The notes: generated by a model from the letters alone, not told the origin. A stretch of 64,000 nt of DNA from Cyclobacteriaceae bacterium (GCA_019638285.1 JAHBUB010000007.1:1-64000), one strand, 5' to 3'. Positions 8,432 to 18,773 are shown, numbered from the stretch's first letter. Numbers and translations are program-made.

Positions 8432-8751
8432 TTTGAGTGGGGTTTAAATGTGGTTATGTAAGATACTTCTCAGAAAAAGAAGTTGAAATGAATTTGTGAT
8501 GAGAGGTTGTGGATTTCCATCTTTGAAGAGTGAGTCTTTTGGGTGCACGGATGTAAACTCAGCGCCATGCGGTGAAATCCTTTGTGCCCTCTGTAATAAA
8601 ATATATTAGGAGGCTTGAGGAACGTAGATTCAGGAATTAGTTAGACTATTTATCTCGAAAGGCACATAGAAATACCGAAGGAACGCGAGAGAGGCACTTG
8701 AACTTCGAATTTGCCAATCTTGTTACGCTTATATAAGCATAAAACGATATC
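8432..8751. other. Gene-free divergent region with a degenerate repeat remnant
   Basis: 320 bases between the leftward M14 gene and the rightward DUF302 remnant. A fragment resembling the dispersed inverted repeat (CCTTTGTGCCCTCTGT) is near 8579. No clear promoter pair was found, and no gene is visible. Confidence 0.5.
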
Positions 8752-9134
8752 ATGATACACTATTTTAATAAAATATTAAAAAAACAAAGGATTTGACTCT
8801 GCCCTTACACAGGTGGCTGCAGAACTAAAAAAAGAGGGCTTCGGTATACTAACCGAGATTGACATGCAGGTTATCCTTAAAAAGAAAATTGATGTAGACT
8901 TTCAGAAATACAAAATCCTGGGCGCATGCAATCCACAACTTGCACACAAGTGAAGATAAGATTGGTGTATTGCTGCCTTGTAATATTATAGTACAAGAAC
9001 ATGACGATGGGACAGTAGAGGTTTCCGCAGTGAATCCTATCGCCTCAATGGGTGCTGTGGAAAATGAATCTTTAGGTGTAGTGGCGAAAGAAGTGCAACA
9101 AAAATTGCAACGGGTGATTGAAAACCTGACCTAG
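8752..9134 (+). pseudogene. DUF302 family gene broken by two frameshifts
   Basis: The three reading frames in succession spell one DUF302 protein. Frame 1 from ATG 8752 gives MIHYFNKILKK. After the run of seven A (8778-8784) the sequence continues in a second frame (KGFDSALTQV ... EGFGILTEIDMQ ... ILGACNPQLAHK) to a TGA at 8951. From about 8940 a third frame gives TSEDKIGVLLPCNIIVQE to the stop at 9134. About nine bases that would encode the usual linker between the second and third parts also seem missing. The total span (383 bases) matches the family's ~128 residues. Either the gene is decayed or the assembly has errors at these two points. DUF302 proteins often sit beside DUF2892 and RND efflux genes, as here. 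Confidence 0.82.
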
Positions 9135-9232
9135 AGCAGATGATGCTCTAAGGCACTCCTAAGAAATTAACTCCAATTTTCTACAGTGCCTTTCACATCA
9201 TCTTGTCTTTCTATTTTATTCTTTATGATTAG

Positions 9233-9271
9233 AAATAAAAGGAGAGGATATAATATCCTCTCCTTTTATTT
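9233..9271. terminator. Bidirectional terminator between convergent genes
   Basis: GGAGAGGATAT (9241-9251) and ATATCCTCTCC (9253-9263) form an 11-bp perfect stem flanked by A-rich sequence on the left and TTTTATTT on the right. It fits termination from both the DUF302 remnant and the leftward DUF2892 gene. Confidence 0.85.
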
Positions 9272-9294
9272 AAAGACACTTGCTGCTTAAAATC

Positions 9295-9501
9295 CTAGCA
9301 TCCGCATTTTCCACCTCCAGGTTCTACCCCTGCCTTATCCAGTATTTTTTCCAAAGGGCAAAAATGAGTGAAGGATGATTGAATCAGGTTGATAGCCACA
9401 AAGGCGGCCAGTCCCAACCAATAGATATTTACAAAATATGCCATTGTAATGCTGATCAGTACAAACGATCCTGCTACTACCCTTACTATGCGTTCTCTCA
9501 T
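9295..9501 (-). CDS. DUF2892 (YgaP-like) small membrane protein
   Basis: 68 residues with two hydrophobic helices (about 8-25 and 28-44) and the family's THFCPLEKILDKAGV-type segment. It ends in a Gly/Cys tail (GGGKCGC). DUF2892 proteins are short inner-membrane proteins commonly found with rhodanese, DUF302 and metal or sulfur stress genes; their biochemical role is not settled. The terminal Cys residues could bind metal or carry persulfide (inference). It lies 173 bases downstream of the small gene at 9675 and may be the last gene of the leftward efflux operon. Confidence 0.85.
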   Translation of the reverse strand: MRERIVRVVAGSFVLISITMAYFVNIYWLGLAAFVAINLIQSSFTHFCPLEKILDKAGVEPGGGKCGC

Positions 9502-9674
9502 TTTAGTTATGCTTTAAGGTTTTGTGGTTACTTGATTTATGTTTCTTCTTGTTCTCCTACAAAGTGGAGTGTTTTTGTATTCCTTACAAACCAATTCAAA
9601 ATTGTCCAACGCTTTAAAAAAATGTTCTATGTATTGATTCCTTGAATCGACTACACGAAATTGAATATGGTTCA

Positions 9675-9995
9675 TCATTCCATCATTGAATAACTAGACT
9701 TCTCCACAGGAACTATAAAAGCACGAATGGGAAATTTAGTTTTATTGTCCTCATTGTATTTCTTGATCAACTCCAAGGCACCATTGGCCTTTACATCTTC
9801 AGTAAAGCTGAATAGGAAAATCGAATTAAACTGATCACCTCCGCTGCTAAACCAATTGTCGAGCAAAACAGGTCGTTGATGATCTTTATATCCAATCGTT
9901 TCAGACAAGCTAAATACTTCTATTCCTGCTTCATCCAGTATTTTTGCCACTATCTTTTGGCAATCTTTTAAACTTGTGACTACTAATAGTTTCAT
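9675..9995 (-). CDS. Small protein of the RND efflux operon, possibly ferredoxin-like/P-II-like fold
   Basis: 106 residues, no signal peptide. It starts MKLLVVTSLKDCQKIVAKILDEAGI, a beta-alpha pattern as in P-II/CutA-type ferredoxin-like folds, followed by FNSIFLFSFTED and a helix (ALELIKKYNED), then a last strand (IRAFIVPVE). The resemblance is in secondary-structure pattern only; I do not recognise a named family with certainty. It follows the RND pump gene by 17 bases on the same strand, so it is very likely co-transcribed and may be a cytosolic sensor or regulator of the pump (inference). Confidence 0.75.
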   Translation of the reverse strand: MKLLVVTSLKDCQKIVAKILDEAGIEVFSLSETIGYKDHQRPVLLDNWFSSGGDQFNSIFLFSFTEDVKANGALELIKKYNEDNKTKFPIRAFIVPVEKSSYSMME

Positions 9996-10012
9996 TTTTT
10001 TAGAGTAATTTT

Positions 10013-13000
10013 TTATCGTCCTGCATATTTTTTACGCATCAATTTAAAATACAAAAGAGGCACCACCAGCAGTGTTAAAAATGTAGAGGTAATGGTCCCT
10101 CCCATTAAAGAGATCGCCAGGCCTTGAAAAATAGGATCAAACAAAATAATCACAGCCCCTAACACCACTGCTCCGGCTGTCAACAATATAGGAGTAGTGC
10201 GCACCGCTCCGGCTTCAATGATTGCCTGCTTTAATGGAATGCCATCCTCCAAACGAATGTTCACAAAGTCAATCAATAATATGGAGTTGCGCACCATTAC
10301 ACCTGCCAGTGCAATAAACCCAATCATAGAGGTAGCGGTAAAGTAGGCGCCCAGCATCCAATGACCCAGCACAATACCGATTAAAGACAATGGAATTGCT
10401 GCCAACATCACAATAGGAACTTTAAAATCCTGAAACCAACCCACAATAAGCATGTAGATAATAATAATAACCACTACGAAGGCAATCCCCAAGTCACGGA
10501 ATACTTCATAGGTGATCTGCCACTCTCCATCCCACTTCAAGGTATAATTATCTTCAAATTCCGGTTGTTGATTATAGGATTCTTCCAGCGCATAACCTTT
10601 TTCCATGGGAATGTCCTTCAGTTTTTCACTGGCTTCCATAATGGCATAGAAAGGACTTTCAAGATCACCTGCCAAATCCGCCAATACATACACTACCCTT
10701 TTTTGGTTTTTTCTGTATATGCTTTTCTCTTGAATTCCTTTTTTGATCTGCACAAGGTCACCAATAGCAATCGCCTCGCCCATGGCATTCACTACTTTCA
10801 GGTTTCGGATATCATTCAATTTGGCTTTGTCTGCCTCACTGAGCTGTAACACAATATGGATTGGGTCGTAGGACACCGGATCATGCAAAATACCTGTGGG
10901 TAAATTGGATATGGCCGCATTGATGGTTGCAACCACCTGCGCGGGTGAGACCCCAAAGCGCATGGCCTTCTCCTTATTCACTTCAAATGTATATTCAGGC
11001 TGATCCGACTCCGTCATCATATCGATGTCTACAATCCCCGTAGTACTTTCAATTATTTTCCGTGCCTCCTCTGCAATGCGTATTTGTTCATCATAGTCGG
11101 GGCCGTATATCTCTGCTACAATAGTAGAGAGCACAGGTGGCCCTGGCGGAACCTCAACGAGTTTTACGTTGGCATTGTAATGCTTGGCAATCTTTTGAAT
11201 TGCCGGTCGCAAGTTCTTTACAATATCATGGCTTTGTATGCTTCTGTCCTTTTTATCCACAAGATTCACCTGAATGTCCGCCACATTGTTACCCCTTCGT
11301 AAATCATAGTGTCGTACCAGTCCATTGAAACTTATTGGGCCAGCAGTACCCACATATCCCTGATAGTTTCTCACCAAATCCTGAGCTGCAAGGTACTGGG
11401 ATATCTCGCGGGTGACTACCGCAGTGCGTTCTAGTGTGGTTCCTTCTGGCATGTCTATGATCACCTGAAATTCATTCTTATTGTCAAAAGGAAGCATTTT
11501 TACCGCTACCATCCTGGTGTAGAAAAATGAAACAGATCCTAACAGTATCACAACAGTTCCCATAATGAAAGCCCACCGCTTCCAGCGGACTTCGAGCATA
11601 GGATGAATAAATGCTTTATAGAGTTTATAAATTTTAGACTCCTCCAATACCACTAGTTTTTTCTCCTTGCGATCACCCTTTTCTCTTAAAAATAAATATC
11701 CGAGGTAGGGAGTAAGGGTAAGCGCTACTACAAGTGAAAGCATCATGGCAATAGAAGCACCAATTGGCATGGGACTCATGTAAGGCCCCATCATGCCCGA
11801 CACAAATGCCATCGGCAACACAGCAGCCACTACCGTAAACGTGGCCAATATGGTAGGATTACCTACTTCATTAATTGCAAAAATAGCAGCCTGCTTAAAC
11901 GGCAGTCGTTTCATTTTAAAATGACGGTGCATGTTTTCTGCAATGATGATTGAATCATCCACCACAATTCCGGTAATGAATACCAGCGCAAAAAGTGTAA
12001 TGCGATTAAGGGTATAATCCAGAAAGTAGTAACTGAACAAAGTAAGTGCGAAAGTGACGGGTACAGACAGGAAAACTACCAGTCCGCCACGCCACCCCAT
12101 TGCCAGCATGACAAAGGCAGTCACTGCCAGAATAGCCACAAAAAGGTGAAATAAAAGTTCGGACACTTTCTCAGAAGCTGTTTCCCCATAATTTCTTGTT
12201 TCCGTTACATGCACATCAGTAGGGATTAATTCCTTCTTAAGGTGCTCCACTTTAGAAACAATTCGCTCTGAGACCTTCATCGCATCAGCCCCTTGCTTCT
12301 TTGCAATGGAAAGCGTTACAGAAGGATAATCCGATTTGAAGATTTCGGATGCCGTCAAATCATGCTTTCCAAAACCAAAAAAAGAATATTGAGATGGAAG
12401 TGCAGCTCCCTCCACAATGTTGGCAACCTGCCTGAGGTAAACGGGTTGGCCATTGTTAGTGCCCACCACCAGATTTTCAACTTCTTCTACACTCTTCAAA
12501 AAGCTTCCAGCAACTATTGAAAAAACAGTATCCTGCATGATAAGATTGCCTGCGTTTACCTGTGCGTTGCTCCCTTGAATGAGTCTGCTTATGCTGAGAA
12601 AATCTATGCGGCTTTGTGCCATTTTATCCTTGTCCAGCGTAACCGTCACCTGACGGTCTCTTCCACCAATAATATTTATAGTAGAAACCTCAGGAATCTT
12701 TTTTATTTCATTGGTAATTACCTGACCAAGCTGTTTTAACTCGTAGTCGTTGTAGTTTTCACTCCACAAGGTGAATCCAAGAACAGGGACATCATCAATG
12801 GCACGTGTTTTTACCATTGGCATGGATATGCCCGGAGGCATTTTATCCATGTTCTTCATCAGTTCATTGTAAAGCTTTACTATTGAACCTTCAATATCTT
12901 CACCTACGTAGAACTGAACAATCAACATGGCCTGACCACTCATTGATGTGGAGTAAACATATTCAACGCCTTTGATATTAGAGATTATCTTCTCCAAAGG

Positions 13001-13210
13001 TTGGGCTATCCTCGCCTCCACCTCTTTAGGTGATGCACCCGGATAGCGCAGAAATATATCTGCCATGGGCACATCAATTTGTGGTTCTTCTTCTCTGGGT
13101 ATCAACATGGTGCTATACCCTCCTATGAGCAAGAAAGCAATCATCAACAGAATTGTTAATTTCGATTGAATAAATGCCTTTGCAATATTTCCTGACAAAC
13201 CTTCTTTCAT
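10013..13210 (-). CDS. RND efflux pump, inner-membrane permease subunit
   Basis: 1065 residues, the usual length for an AcrB-type permease. The first transmembrane helix (LTILLMIAFLLIGGYS) leads into a porter domain with PREEEPQIDVP and RYPGASPKEVE. The proton-relay helix 4 reads GIVVDDSIIIAENMHRHF with the paired Asp typical of drug-type (HAE) pumps, unlike the single Asp/Glu pattern of many metal pumps. The final helices include GVMVRNSILLIDF and a C-terminal MGGTITSTFLTLLVVPLLY. It works with the adaptor (28 bases upstream) and TolC partner encoded before it. The substrate cannot be read from the sequence; the linked DUF302/DUF2892 genes hint at a reactive-sulfur or metal context (inference). 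Confidence 0.95.
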   Translation of the reverse strand: MKEGLSGNIAKAFIQSKLTILLMIAFLLIGGYSTMLIPREEEPQIDVPMADIFLRYPGASPKEVEARIAQPLEKIISNIKGVEYVYSTSMSGQAMLIVQFYVGEDIEGSIVKLYNELMKNMDKMPPGISMPMVKTRAIDDVPVLGFTLWSENYNDYELKQLGQVITNEIKKIPEVSTINIIGGRDRQVTVTLDKDKMAQSRIDFLSISRLIQGSNAQVNAGNLIMQDTVFSIVAGSFLKSVEEVENLVVGTNNGQPVYLRQVANIVEGAALPSQYSFFGFGKHDLTASEIFKSDYPSVTLSIAKKQGADAMKVSERIVSKVEHLKKELIPTDVHVTETRNYGETASEKVSELLFHLFVAILAVTAFVMLAMGWRGGLVVFLSVPVTFALTLFSYYFLDYTLNRITLFALVFITGIVVDDSIIIAENMHRHFKMKRLPFKQAAIFAINEVGNPTILATFTVVAAVLPMAFVSGMMGPYMSPMPIGASIAMMLSLVVALTLTPYLGYLFLREKGDRKEKKLVVLEESKIYKLYKAFIHPMLEVRWKRWAFIMGTVVILLGSVSFFYTRMVAVKMLPFDNKNEFQVIIDMPEGTTLERTAVVTREISQYLAAQDLVRNYQGYVGTAGPISFNGLVRHYDLRRGNNVADIQVNLVDKKDRSIQSHDIVKNLRPAIQKIAKHYNANVKLVEVPPGPPVLSTIVAEIYGPDYDEQIRIAEEARKIIESTTGIVDIDMMTESDQPEYTFEVNKEKAMRFGVSPAQVVATINAAISNLPTGILHDPVSYDPIHIVLQLSEADKAKLNDIRNLKVVNAMGEAIAIGDLVQIKKGIQEKSIYRKNQKRVVYVLADLAGDLESPFYAIMEASEKLKDIPMEKGYALEESYNQQPEFEDNYTLKWDGEWQITYEVFRDLGIAFVVVIIIIYMLIVGWFQDFKVPIVMLAAIPLSLIGIVLGHWMLGAYFTATSMIGFIALAGVMVRNSILLIDFVNIRLEDGIPLKQAIIEAGAVRTTPILLTAGAVVLGAVIILFDPIFQGLAISLMGGTITSTFLTLLVVPLLYFKLMRKKYAGR

Positions 13211-13238
13211 CGTAATCCTTTTATTCTTTTATCGAAAT

Positions 13239-14315
13239 CTATCTTACTATCACAGGTACACCATTGTACAACTTACCGTCACTTTCCAGGATAAATTTCT
13301 CATCGTGCCGTAAACCAGAAATAATTTCTATCTGGTCATCATAGGTTTTGCCTAACCTAACCCAACGCAACAGCGCTTGTTGACCTTCGCTAATAGTAAA
13401 TACACCTGCCAATTGATCTTTATAAACTATTGCCGATTCAGGAACGAGCGTGATGTTATCTGCCTTCTGAGTGTTGGTGATGGGAATCATCACATTCACG
13501 TACATACCTGTATATAAACCAATATTTTCCTGTTCGGGTATACTGACCTTGATCTGATACTGACCGCTATTTTGCGAAGAAGGGCTTAATTCTGTCACCA
13601 TGCCCTTGATATGCTTGTTTTGTGATTTGATAACTATTTCAGCGATAGCCCCTTGCTTCACTTCTGCAATGTCATTTTCAGAAACCGAAGCCCTTACCTG
13701 GTAGTTGCCTACTTGTTCCATAATCAAAATGGGCATACCCGGATTGGCCATTCCTCCTACATCCATGTTCTTCGCAGTAATCACTCCAGCAAATGGAGCC
13801 ACCAGATTAGTATAGACAAGCATGGCTTCCGCTTCCTTTTCCATTTGTCGTGCTGCCTCTGCTTTGGATTTCATTGAATTAAGATGGAGCGTAACATTTT
13901 CAAACTCTTTCTCAGAGGCACTTTGCTGGCCATACAATTCCTCAAATCGATTGAAATCTTTTTGCGCATCGGCCAGTGCTGCCTCCGCTTCTGAGAGCAT
14001 GGCCTTTGCCTGTGCCCTTTTGGCCAGAATATCGTCATTGCTGATAGTCACTAATAATTTTCCCTTTTGAACTTTGTCTCCAGGTTTCACATAGATGCCG
14101 GTGACAAATCCCATGATCCGCGTACTGATATCTATTGATTTCTCAGATGCAATCTGTCCGCTCGCATAAATTCCTCTGCCAGTTCGGGTTTCTGCCGTCC
14201 CCAACTTTACTCCAATTGGATTGTCTTGTTTGGTTTCTTTATTGGTTTCGGAACAAGACATTAAAAAAACGGAGGCAGTTAAAATCAGATAAAAAGTATA
14301 ATTGATAATTCTCAT
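13239..14315 (-). CDS. RND efflux periplasmic adaptor (membrane fusion protein), lipoprotein
   Basis: 358 residues with a lipobox (FLMSC, Cys at 21). The order is that of a membrane fusion protein: an N-terminal strand, a lipoyl half (GFVTGIYVKPGDKVQKGKLL), a helical hairpin (about 85-160, rich in Ala/Glu/Lys), a second lipoyl half (LVAPFAGVITAKNMDVGGMA), then beta-barrel and membrane-proximal domains (SSQNSGQYQIKVSIPE). It bridges the RND pump and the TolC channel. It lies between the two on the same strand with gaps of 5 and 28 bases, a standard tripartite efflux operon. Confidence 0.94.
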   Translation of the reverse strand: MRIINYTFYLILTASVFLMSCSETNKETKQDNPIGVKLGTAETRTGRGIYASGQIASEKSIDISTRIMGFVTGIYVKPGDKVQKGKLLVTISNDDILAKRAQAKAMLSEAEAALADAQKDFNRFEELYGQQSASEKEFENVTLHLNSMKSKAEAARQMEKEAEAMLVYTNLVAPFAGVITAKNMDVGGMANPGMPILIMEQVGNYQVRASVSENDIAEVKQGAIAEIVIKSQNKHIKGMVTELSPSSQNSGQYQIKVSIPEQENIGLYTGMYVNVMIPITNTQKADNITLVPESAIVYKDQLAGVFTISEGQQALLRWVRLGKTYDDQIEIISGLRHDEKFILESDGKLYNGVPVIVR

Positions 14316-14320
14316 GGTAT

Positions 14321-15634
14321 TTATATTTCAGAAGTAGATGTTAAAAATTGCAGATAGGCTTGCAAGACATTGAATTGAAAAATGGCTTGTGCCTTACTGA
14401 GCTTTTGTTTTGATAATTGTGTCTGTGATTGCAGTAGATCATTGGTGTCTACTAAACCTTGTTCGTATCGGTTTTGCAAAATCCGTAATGCCTCAGAAGC
14501 CTGTTCTACTGCAAGTTCAGATTGCTGCAACGAAAACCTGGCGTTGCCAATATCTCGGATGGTTTTGTTAAGTTCGATTTGGCTTTGCTCCTTTTGGTAA
14601 TCCAACTGGGTTATCATTTTGTCTCGCTCAATGCGATGCTCCACTACTTTATTTCTCGTGGCCATCCCATTGAACAAACTCCATGATAATTGTGCCCCTA
14701 TCAGATAAGAATCTGAACCAAAACCCAACGCATCATTATCATTCAGCAGGTATTCACCAAAAGCGTTGAGTTTAGGGAGATAAGACATCTTGCTTGACCC
14801 CATCATTATTTCCTGGGCTTCGACCGCTGATTGCATCGCCCTGAAGTCTGCCCTGTTCGTAGGAACTCTTGAATCCTCATTAACAACAGGGTCAACCCTT
14901 TCAATTAAGTCAACCTGGTATACCACACCAGTTTCCATTCCCATCAGTAAGCTTAAATAGTCAGAGGCATTGAGTACATTACTCTTTGCTTCAGCCAGTT
15001 GGCTTTCTATGGTTGCCACTTGTACCTGTACATTGAGTAAATCAGATTTTTGTATAAATCCCTTTTCAAAACGATTTGAAGTTGTCGTTTCAATCGCTTT
15101 AATCGTACGCAAAGCTTCATCTAAAACAGTATTTGCCTGGTGAGCCAATTGAAGTTGAGCGTAAGCCTTTTCTACTTCAAGCGCCAGGTATTCCCTTGTT
15201 CGCTTCGTTTTAAAAGCATACACATCAATTTGGTGATTGGCTGCTCTGCGCATGTACAACATATCCATGTTGATAATAGGCTGCAACCATTCTGCCTTTG
15301 CAACATAGTTTTCTGTTGCAGAAGGGGCATTGAGCAACTCAGGATTAAAATCAAGAGCAGTTATTGATTGTTGCTGCAATTTGAAACCAAATGCATTTAG
15401 TGGATTGTTGGTACTCAATGCCGTATAACTCAACTTAATCTGAGGAAGAAAAGCTGCATGGGTTTGCTTATACCTGGCCGCAGCACTTTGCTCGTCCATA
15501 TTTGCTATTAATAGTTCTTTATTATTTTCAAGGCTAGTTGTTAGTGCAGACTGTAAAGATAGGGACACAAAATCCTGACCATTTATCAGGAAAAAAGAAA
15601 AAAAGAAAATAAACAACACAAGAAAACGCTTCAT
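14321..15634 (-). CDS. TolC family outer-membrane efflux channel
   Basis: The frame extends upstream to 15673, but the Met at 15634 begins a clean signal peptide (MKRFLVLFIFFFSFFLING). The mature protein has two repeats of long amphipathic helices with family motifs: YAQLQLA, SRFEKGFIQKSDLLN in the first half and NRYEQGLVDTNDLLQSQTQL in the second. It is 437 residues, normal for TolC-like proteins. It is the first gene of the tripartite operon, and its promoter should lie in the 470-base gap before clpB. Substrate unknown. Confidence 0.94.
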   Translation of the reverse strand: MKRFLVLFIFFFSFFLINGQDFVSLSLQSALTTSLENNKELLIANMDEQSAAARYKQTHAAFLPQIKLSYTALSTNNPLNAFGFKLQQQSITALDFNPELLNAPSATENYVAKAEWLQPIINMDMLYMRRAANHQIDVYAFKTKRTREYLALEVEKAYAQLQLAHQANTVLDEALRTIKAIETTTSNRFEKGFIQKSDLLNVQVQVATIESQLAEAKSNVLNASDYLSLLMGMETGVVYQVDLIERVDPVVNEDSRVPTNRADFRAMQSAVEAQEIMMGSSKMSYLPKLNAFGEYLLNDNDALGFGSDSYLIGAQLSWSLFNGMATRNKVVEHRIERDKMITQLDYQKEQSQIELNKTIRDIGNARFSLQQSELAVEQASEALRILQNRYEQGLVDTNDLLQSQTQLSKQKLSKAQAIFQFNVLQAYLQFLTSTSEI

Positions 15635-16102
15635 ATTTTTAAAAATTTCATGCAAAAGTATTTTATCTTTCATCCATTGTCTGTGACATAGGTTACGTTC
15701 AGAAAATTATAAGTGATCTTTTTTAAACCTTTGTGCAGCGCCACTTTTAATCAGAGAGAACTTGTAATTGTGAGGGTGAATGGTTACGGTCAGTGGAATA
15801 CTCTGTCCGTTTCCCCTTTGATTAGACCGTAAGCCTTTCACCAATCCATTGGCTATACATCAATCCGCAATCACCTTAAGTAAATACTTACTCACCCACA
15901 CACGTTATCGTAATCAGGACAAAGCCAAAAGGGGTGCTCTCCTATCTATGAAACGGATAGAAACAAAACATGCAAATCCTTGGAAAACAATGCCAAAATG
16001 ACTGAAACATCGGTGGGTGCCTCCACAATTCAGACATATTTTCCTGGTTTCTTCGGTTTCACCCAATGGAGTATTATTTGATATGTTGTTAAAAAAAACA
16101 AT
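15635..16102. other. Divergent gene-free region between the efflux operon and clpB
   Basis: 470 bases with promoters expected in both directions. TATTATTTG near 16072 resembles a -7 element with one extra base in front of clpB. I see no convincing operator, repeat or RNA gene. Confidence 0.45.
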
Positions 16103-18715
16103 ATGAACTTCGATAAATTCACTATAAAGTCTCAGGAAGCATTACAAAAGTCTGCAGAAATTGCTGTGAGCAATCAACATCAGGCCATAGAGCCTGCGCA
16201 CTTGTTGATTGCAATTTTAGAAACGGATGAAAATGTCTCTACTTATATATTAAAAAAACTTAACGTTACTCAATCCATTCTTGACACCAAGCTACTGGAA
16301 GTGCTTGGGTCATTTCCCAAAGTAACAGGGCAGCAACCTCATCTGTCTTCCACAACTAACCAGGTATTGCAAAATGCAGAAAAAGAGTTGCGGGAGCTTA
16401 AAGATGAATACATATCAGTAGAACACTTACTCCTGGCATTGCTAAATACCAAAGACAAGGTCGCATCCATCATGAAGGATGTAGGCTTTGAAAAGTCTGC
16501 ATTGATAAAAGCCATTAAGGAATTGCGAGGCGGAAGTAAGGTGACCGATCAAAATGCGGAAACGAAATACAAATCACTGGAACGCTACTCCAAAAATTTG
16601 AATGAGCTGGCTAAGAAAGGAAAAATTGATCCTGTAATTGGTCGTGATGAAGAAATCAGACGCGTACTCCAAATTTTATCCAGACGCACAAAAAATAATC
16701 CTATCCTTTTGGGAGAACCTGGTGTGGGTAAAACCGCCATTGTGGAAGGAATGGCACAACGCATCGTGGATGGAGACGTTCCGGAAAATCTTAAAGAAAA
16801 GATACTGGCGTCTCTTGACATGGGGTTGTTGGTAGCGGGTGCCAAATACAAAGGAGAGTTCGAAGAAAGACTAAAGGCTGTCATTAAAGAAGTAATTGAC
16901 TCCGAGGGTCAGATCATTCTTTTTATTGATGAGATTCATACTCTGGTGGGTGCCGGTGGTGGAGAGGGAGCAATGGATGCGGCCAACTTGTTGAAACCTG
17001 CTTTGGCCCGAGGAGAACTCCATGCTATTGGAGCTACTACACTGAAAGAGTATCAAAAATACATCGAGAAAGACAAGGCCCTCGAAAGAAGATTTCAATC
17101 CGTAATAGTAGATGAGCCTTCAGTGGAAGATTCCATTTCTATTCTAAGAGGAATCAAAGATAAATACGAGTTGCATCATGGAGTAAGAATAAAAGACGAT
17201 GCTGTTATCTCTGCGGTAGAATTATCGCATCGATATATTTCCGACCGTTTCTTACCCGACAAAGCTATTGACTTAATGGATGAGGCCGCTGCCAAACTTA
17301 GGTTGGAGATGGACTCTATGCCTGTAGAATTGGATGAGCTGAATCGTAAAATCATGCAGTTGGAAATTGAAAGAGAGGCCATTCGCAGAGAAAAGGACAA
17401 AGAGAAAGAAAGCGTTTTGAACAAAGTGATTGCTGAGCTTTCGGAATCACGCAATACACTGAAAGCACGCTGGGAAAATGAAAAAGAAGTAGTGCATGGT
17501 ATTCAACGCGAGAAAGAGAATATCGATAAACTGAAGTTTGAAGCTGAGAAAGCCGAGAAAGCTGGTGACTATGGTGCTGTTGCCGAGATTCGATATGGAA
17601 AAATGACAGAAGCAGAGCATCGTCTCAAAGCCGCCCAAGAGAAAATGAAAGAGTTGCAAGGGGAACACTCCTTGTTAAAAGAAGAAGTGGACAGTGAAGA
17701 CATTGCTGAGGTAGTTGCCAAGTGGACGGGCATACCTGTTTCTAAAATGCTTCAAAGCGATAGAGAGAAGTTACTTCATCTGGAGGAAGAACTAGGAAAA
17801 AGAGTAGCTGGACAGGAAGAAGCCATTCACGCCCTCAGTGATGCAGTAAGAAGAAGTCGTGCAGGTTTGCAAGACCCTAAACGCCCTATCGGCTCTTTCA
17901 TCTTTATGGGAACCACAGGAGTGGGTAAGACAGAGCTTTCCAAAGCACTCGCAGAATATTTATTCAACGATGAGAATTCCATGGTGCGTATTGATATGAG
18001 TGAGTACCAGGAAAGGCATTCAGTAAGTAGGCTAATCGGTGCACCTCCCGGATATGTAGGTTATGATGAGGGCGGGCAATTGACCGAGGCAGTGCGAAGA
18101 AAACCGTATTCAGTGATTCTCCTGGATGAAATTGAAAAAGCGCATCCTGATGTGTTTAATATTTTACTTCAGGTGTTGGATGAAGGCAGGTTGACCGACA
18201 ACAAAGGTCGGGTGGCCAATTTTAAAAACACTATTATTATAATGACCACCAATATTGGCTCTCATGTGATTCAAGAGAAATTTGAAGGAATCACGGAAGA
18301 GAATTATTTTGATGTGTTAGAAGACACCAAAGAGAAAGTAGTAGATCTTTTGAAAAAATCTGTTCGGCCAGAGTTTATCAACAGAATAGATGACATCATC
18401 ATGTTCCGTCCTTTAAGCAAAGCTGATATTCGCAAAATTGTAAGCATTCAGTTTGGCATTATCCAAAAACGATTGGAGGAAGCTGGAATCAAAATTGATA
18501 TTTCCAATGTCGCGCTGGATAGGTTAGCCAAAGTTGGTTTCGATCCACAGTATGGCGCACGTCCGTTGAAGCGGGTGATGCAACGAGAAATACTCAATGA
18601 ATTATCAAAACAGATTCTTGCAGGATCAATCCATAAGGACTCGGTGATTTATATTGATTTGAAAAATGATGTGGAGTTCGAATTCCAAAATCTGGAACCG
18701 GTGGTAAAATTATAA
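16103..18715 (+). CDS. clpB: ATP-dependent disaggregase ClpB
   Basis: 870 residues, full length for ClpB. The N-terminal substrate domain starts [19 protein letters not shown]. The first AAA+ module has Walker A GEPGVGKT (204-211) and Walker [15 protein letters not shown] long coiled-coil middle domain follows (about 410-530, [17 protein letters not shown] and similar). The second AAA+ module has Walker A GTTGVGKT (603-610) and [13 protein letters not shown]. The middle domain and the absence of a ClpP-binding loop separate it from ClpA/ClpC. It rescues aggregated proteins with DnaK. It is monocistronic and ends at a strong terminator. An A-rich leader precedes the ATG, usual for Bacteroidota. 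Confidence 0.97.
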   Translation: MNFDKFTIKSQEALQKSAEIAVSNQHQAIEPAHLLIAILETDENVSTYILKKLNVTQSILDTKLLEVLGSFPKVTGQQPHLSSTTNQVLQNAEKELRELKDEYISVEHLLLALLNTKDKVASIMKDVGFEKSALIKAIKELRGGSKVTDQNAETKYKSLERYSKNLNELAKKGKIDPVIGRDEEIRRVLQILSRRTKNNPILLGEPGVGKTAIVEGMAQRIVDGDVPENLKEKILASLDMGLLVAGAKYKGEFEERLKAVIKEVIDSEGQIILFIDEIHTLVGAGGGEGAMDAANLLKPALARGELHAIGATTLKEYQKYIEKDKALERRFQSVIVDEPSVEDSISILRGIKDKYELHHGVRIKDDAVISAVELSHRYISDRFLPDKAIDLMDEAAAKLRLEMDSMPVELDELNRKIMQLEIEREAIRREKDKEKESVLNKVIAELSESRNTLKARWENEKEVVHGIQREKENIDKLKFEAEKAEKAGDYGAVAEIRYGKMTEAEHRLKAAQEKMKELQGEHSLLKEEVDSEDIAEVVAKWTGIPVSKMLQSDREKLLHLEEELGKRVAGQEEAIHALSDAVRRSRAGLQDPKRPIGSFIFMGTTGVGKTELSKALAEYLFNDENSMVRIDMSEYQERHSVSRLIGAPPGYVGYDEGGQLTEAVRRKPYSVILLDEIEKAHPDVFNILLQVLDEGRLTDNKGRVANFKNTIIIMTTNIGSHVIQEKFEGITEENYFDVLEDTKEKVVDLLKKSVRPEFINRIDDIIMFRPLSKADIRKIVSIQFGIIQKRLEEAGIKIDISNVALDRLAKVGFDPQYGARPLKRVMQREILNELSKQILAGSIHKDSVIYIDLKNDVEFEFQNLEPVVKL

Positions 18716-18736
18716 AATCAATCATTACAACCTTAC

Positions 18737-18770
18737 AACGCCCGTTATCCTGGGATAATGGGCGTTTTTA
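18737..18770 (+). terminator. Strong hairpin terminator after clpB
   Basis: ACGCCCGTTATCC (18738-18750) pairs with GGATAATGGGCGT (18753-18765), 13 pairs with one G-T wobble, followed by TTTTA. It lies 22 bases after the clpB stop. The opposing potassium channel gene ends at 18774, so it may serve both strands. Confidence 0.9.
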
Positions 18771-18773
18771 TAT

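Noticed and set aside
10013..13210. Heavy-metal (CzcA-type) RND pump
   Set aside because: Helix 4 has the paired Asp of drug-type pumps. Only the neighbourhood hints at metals, so no metal substrate is assigned.
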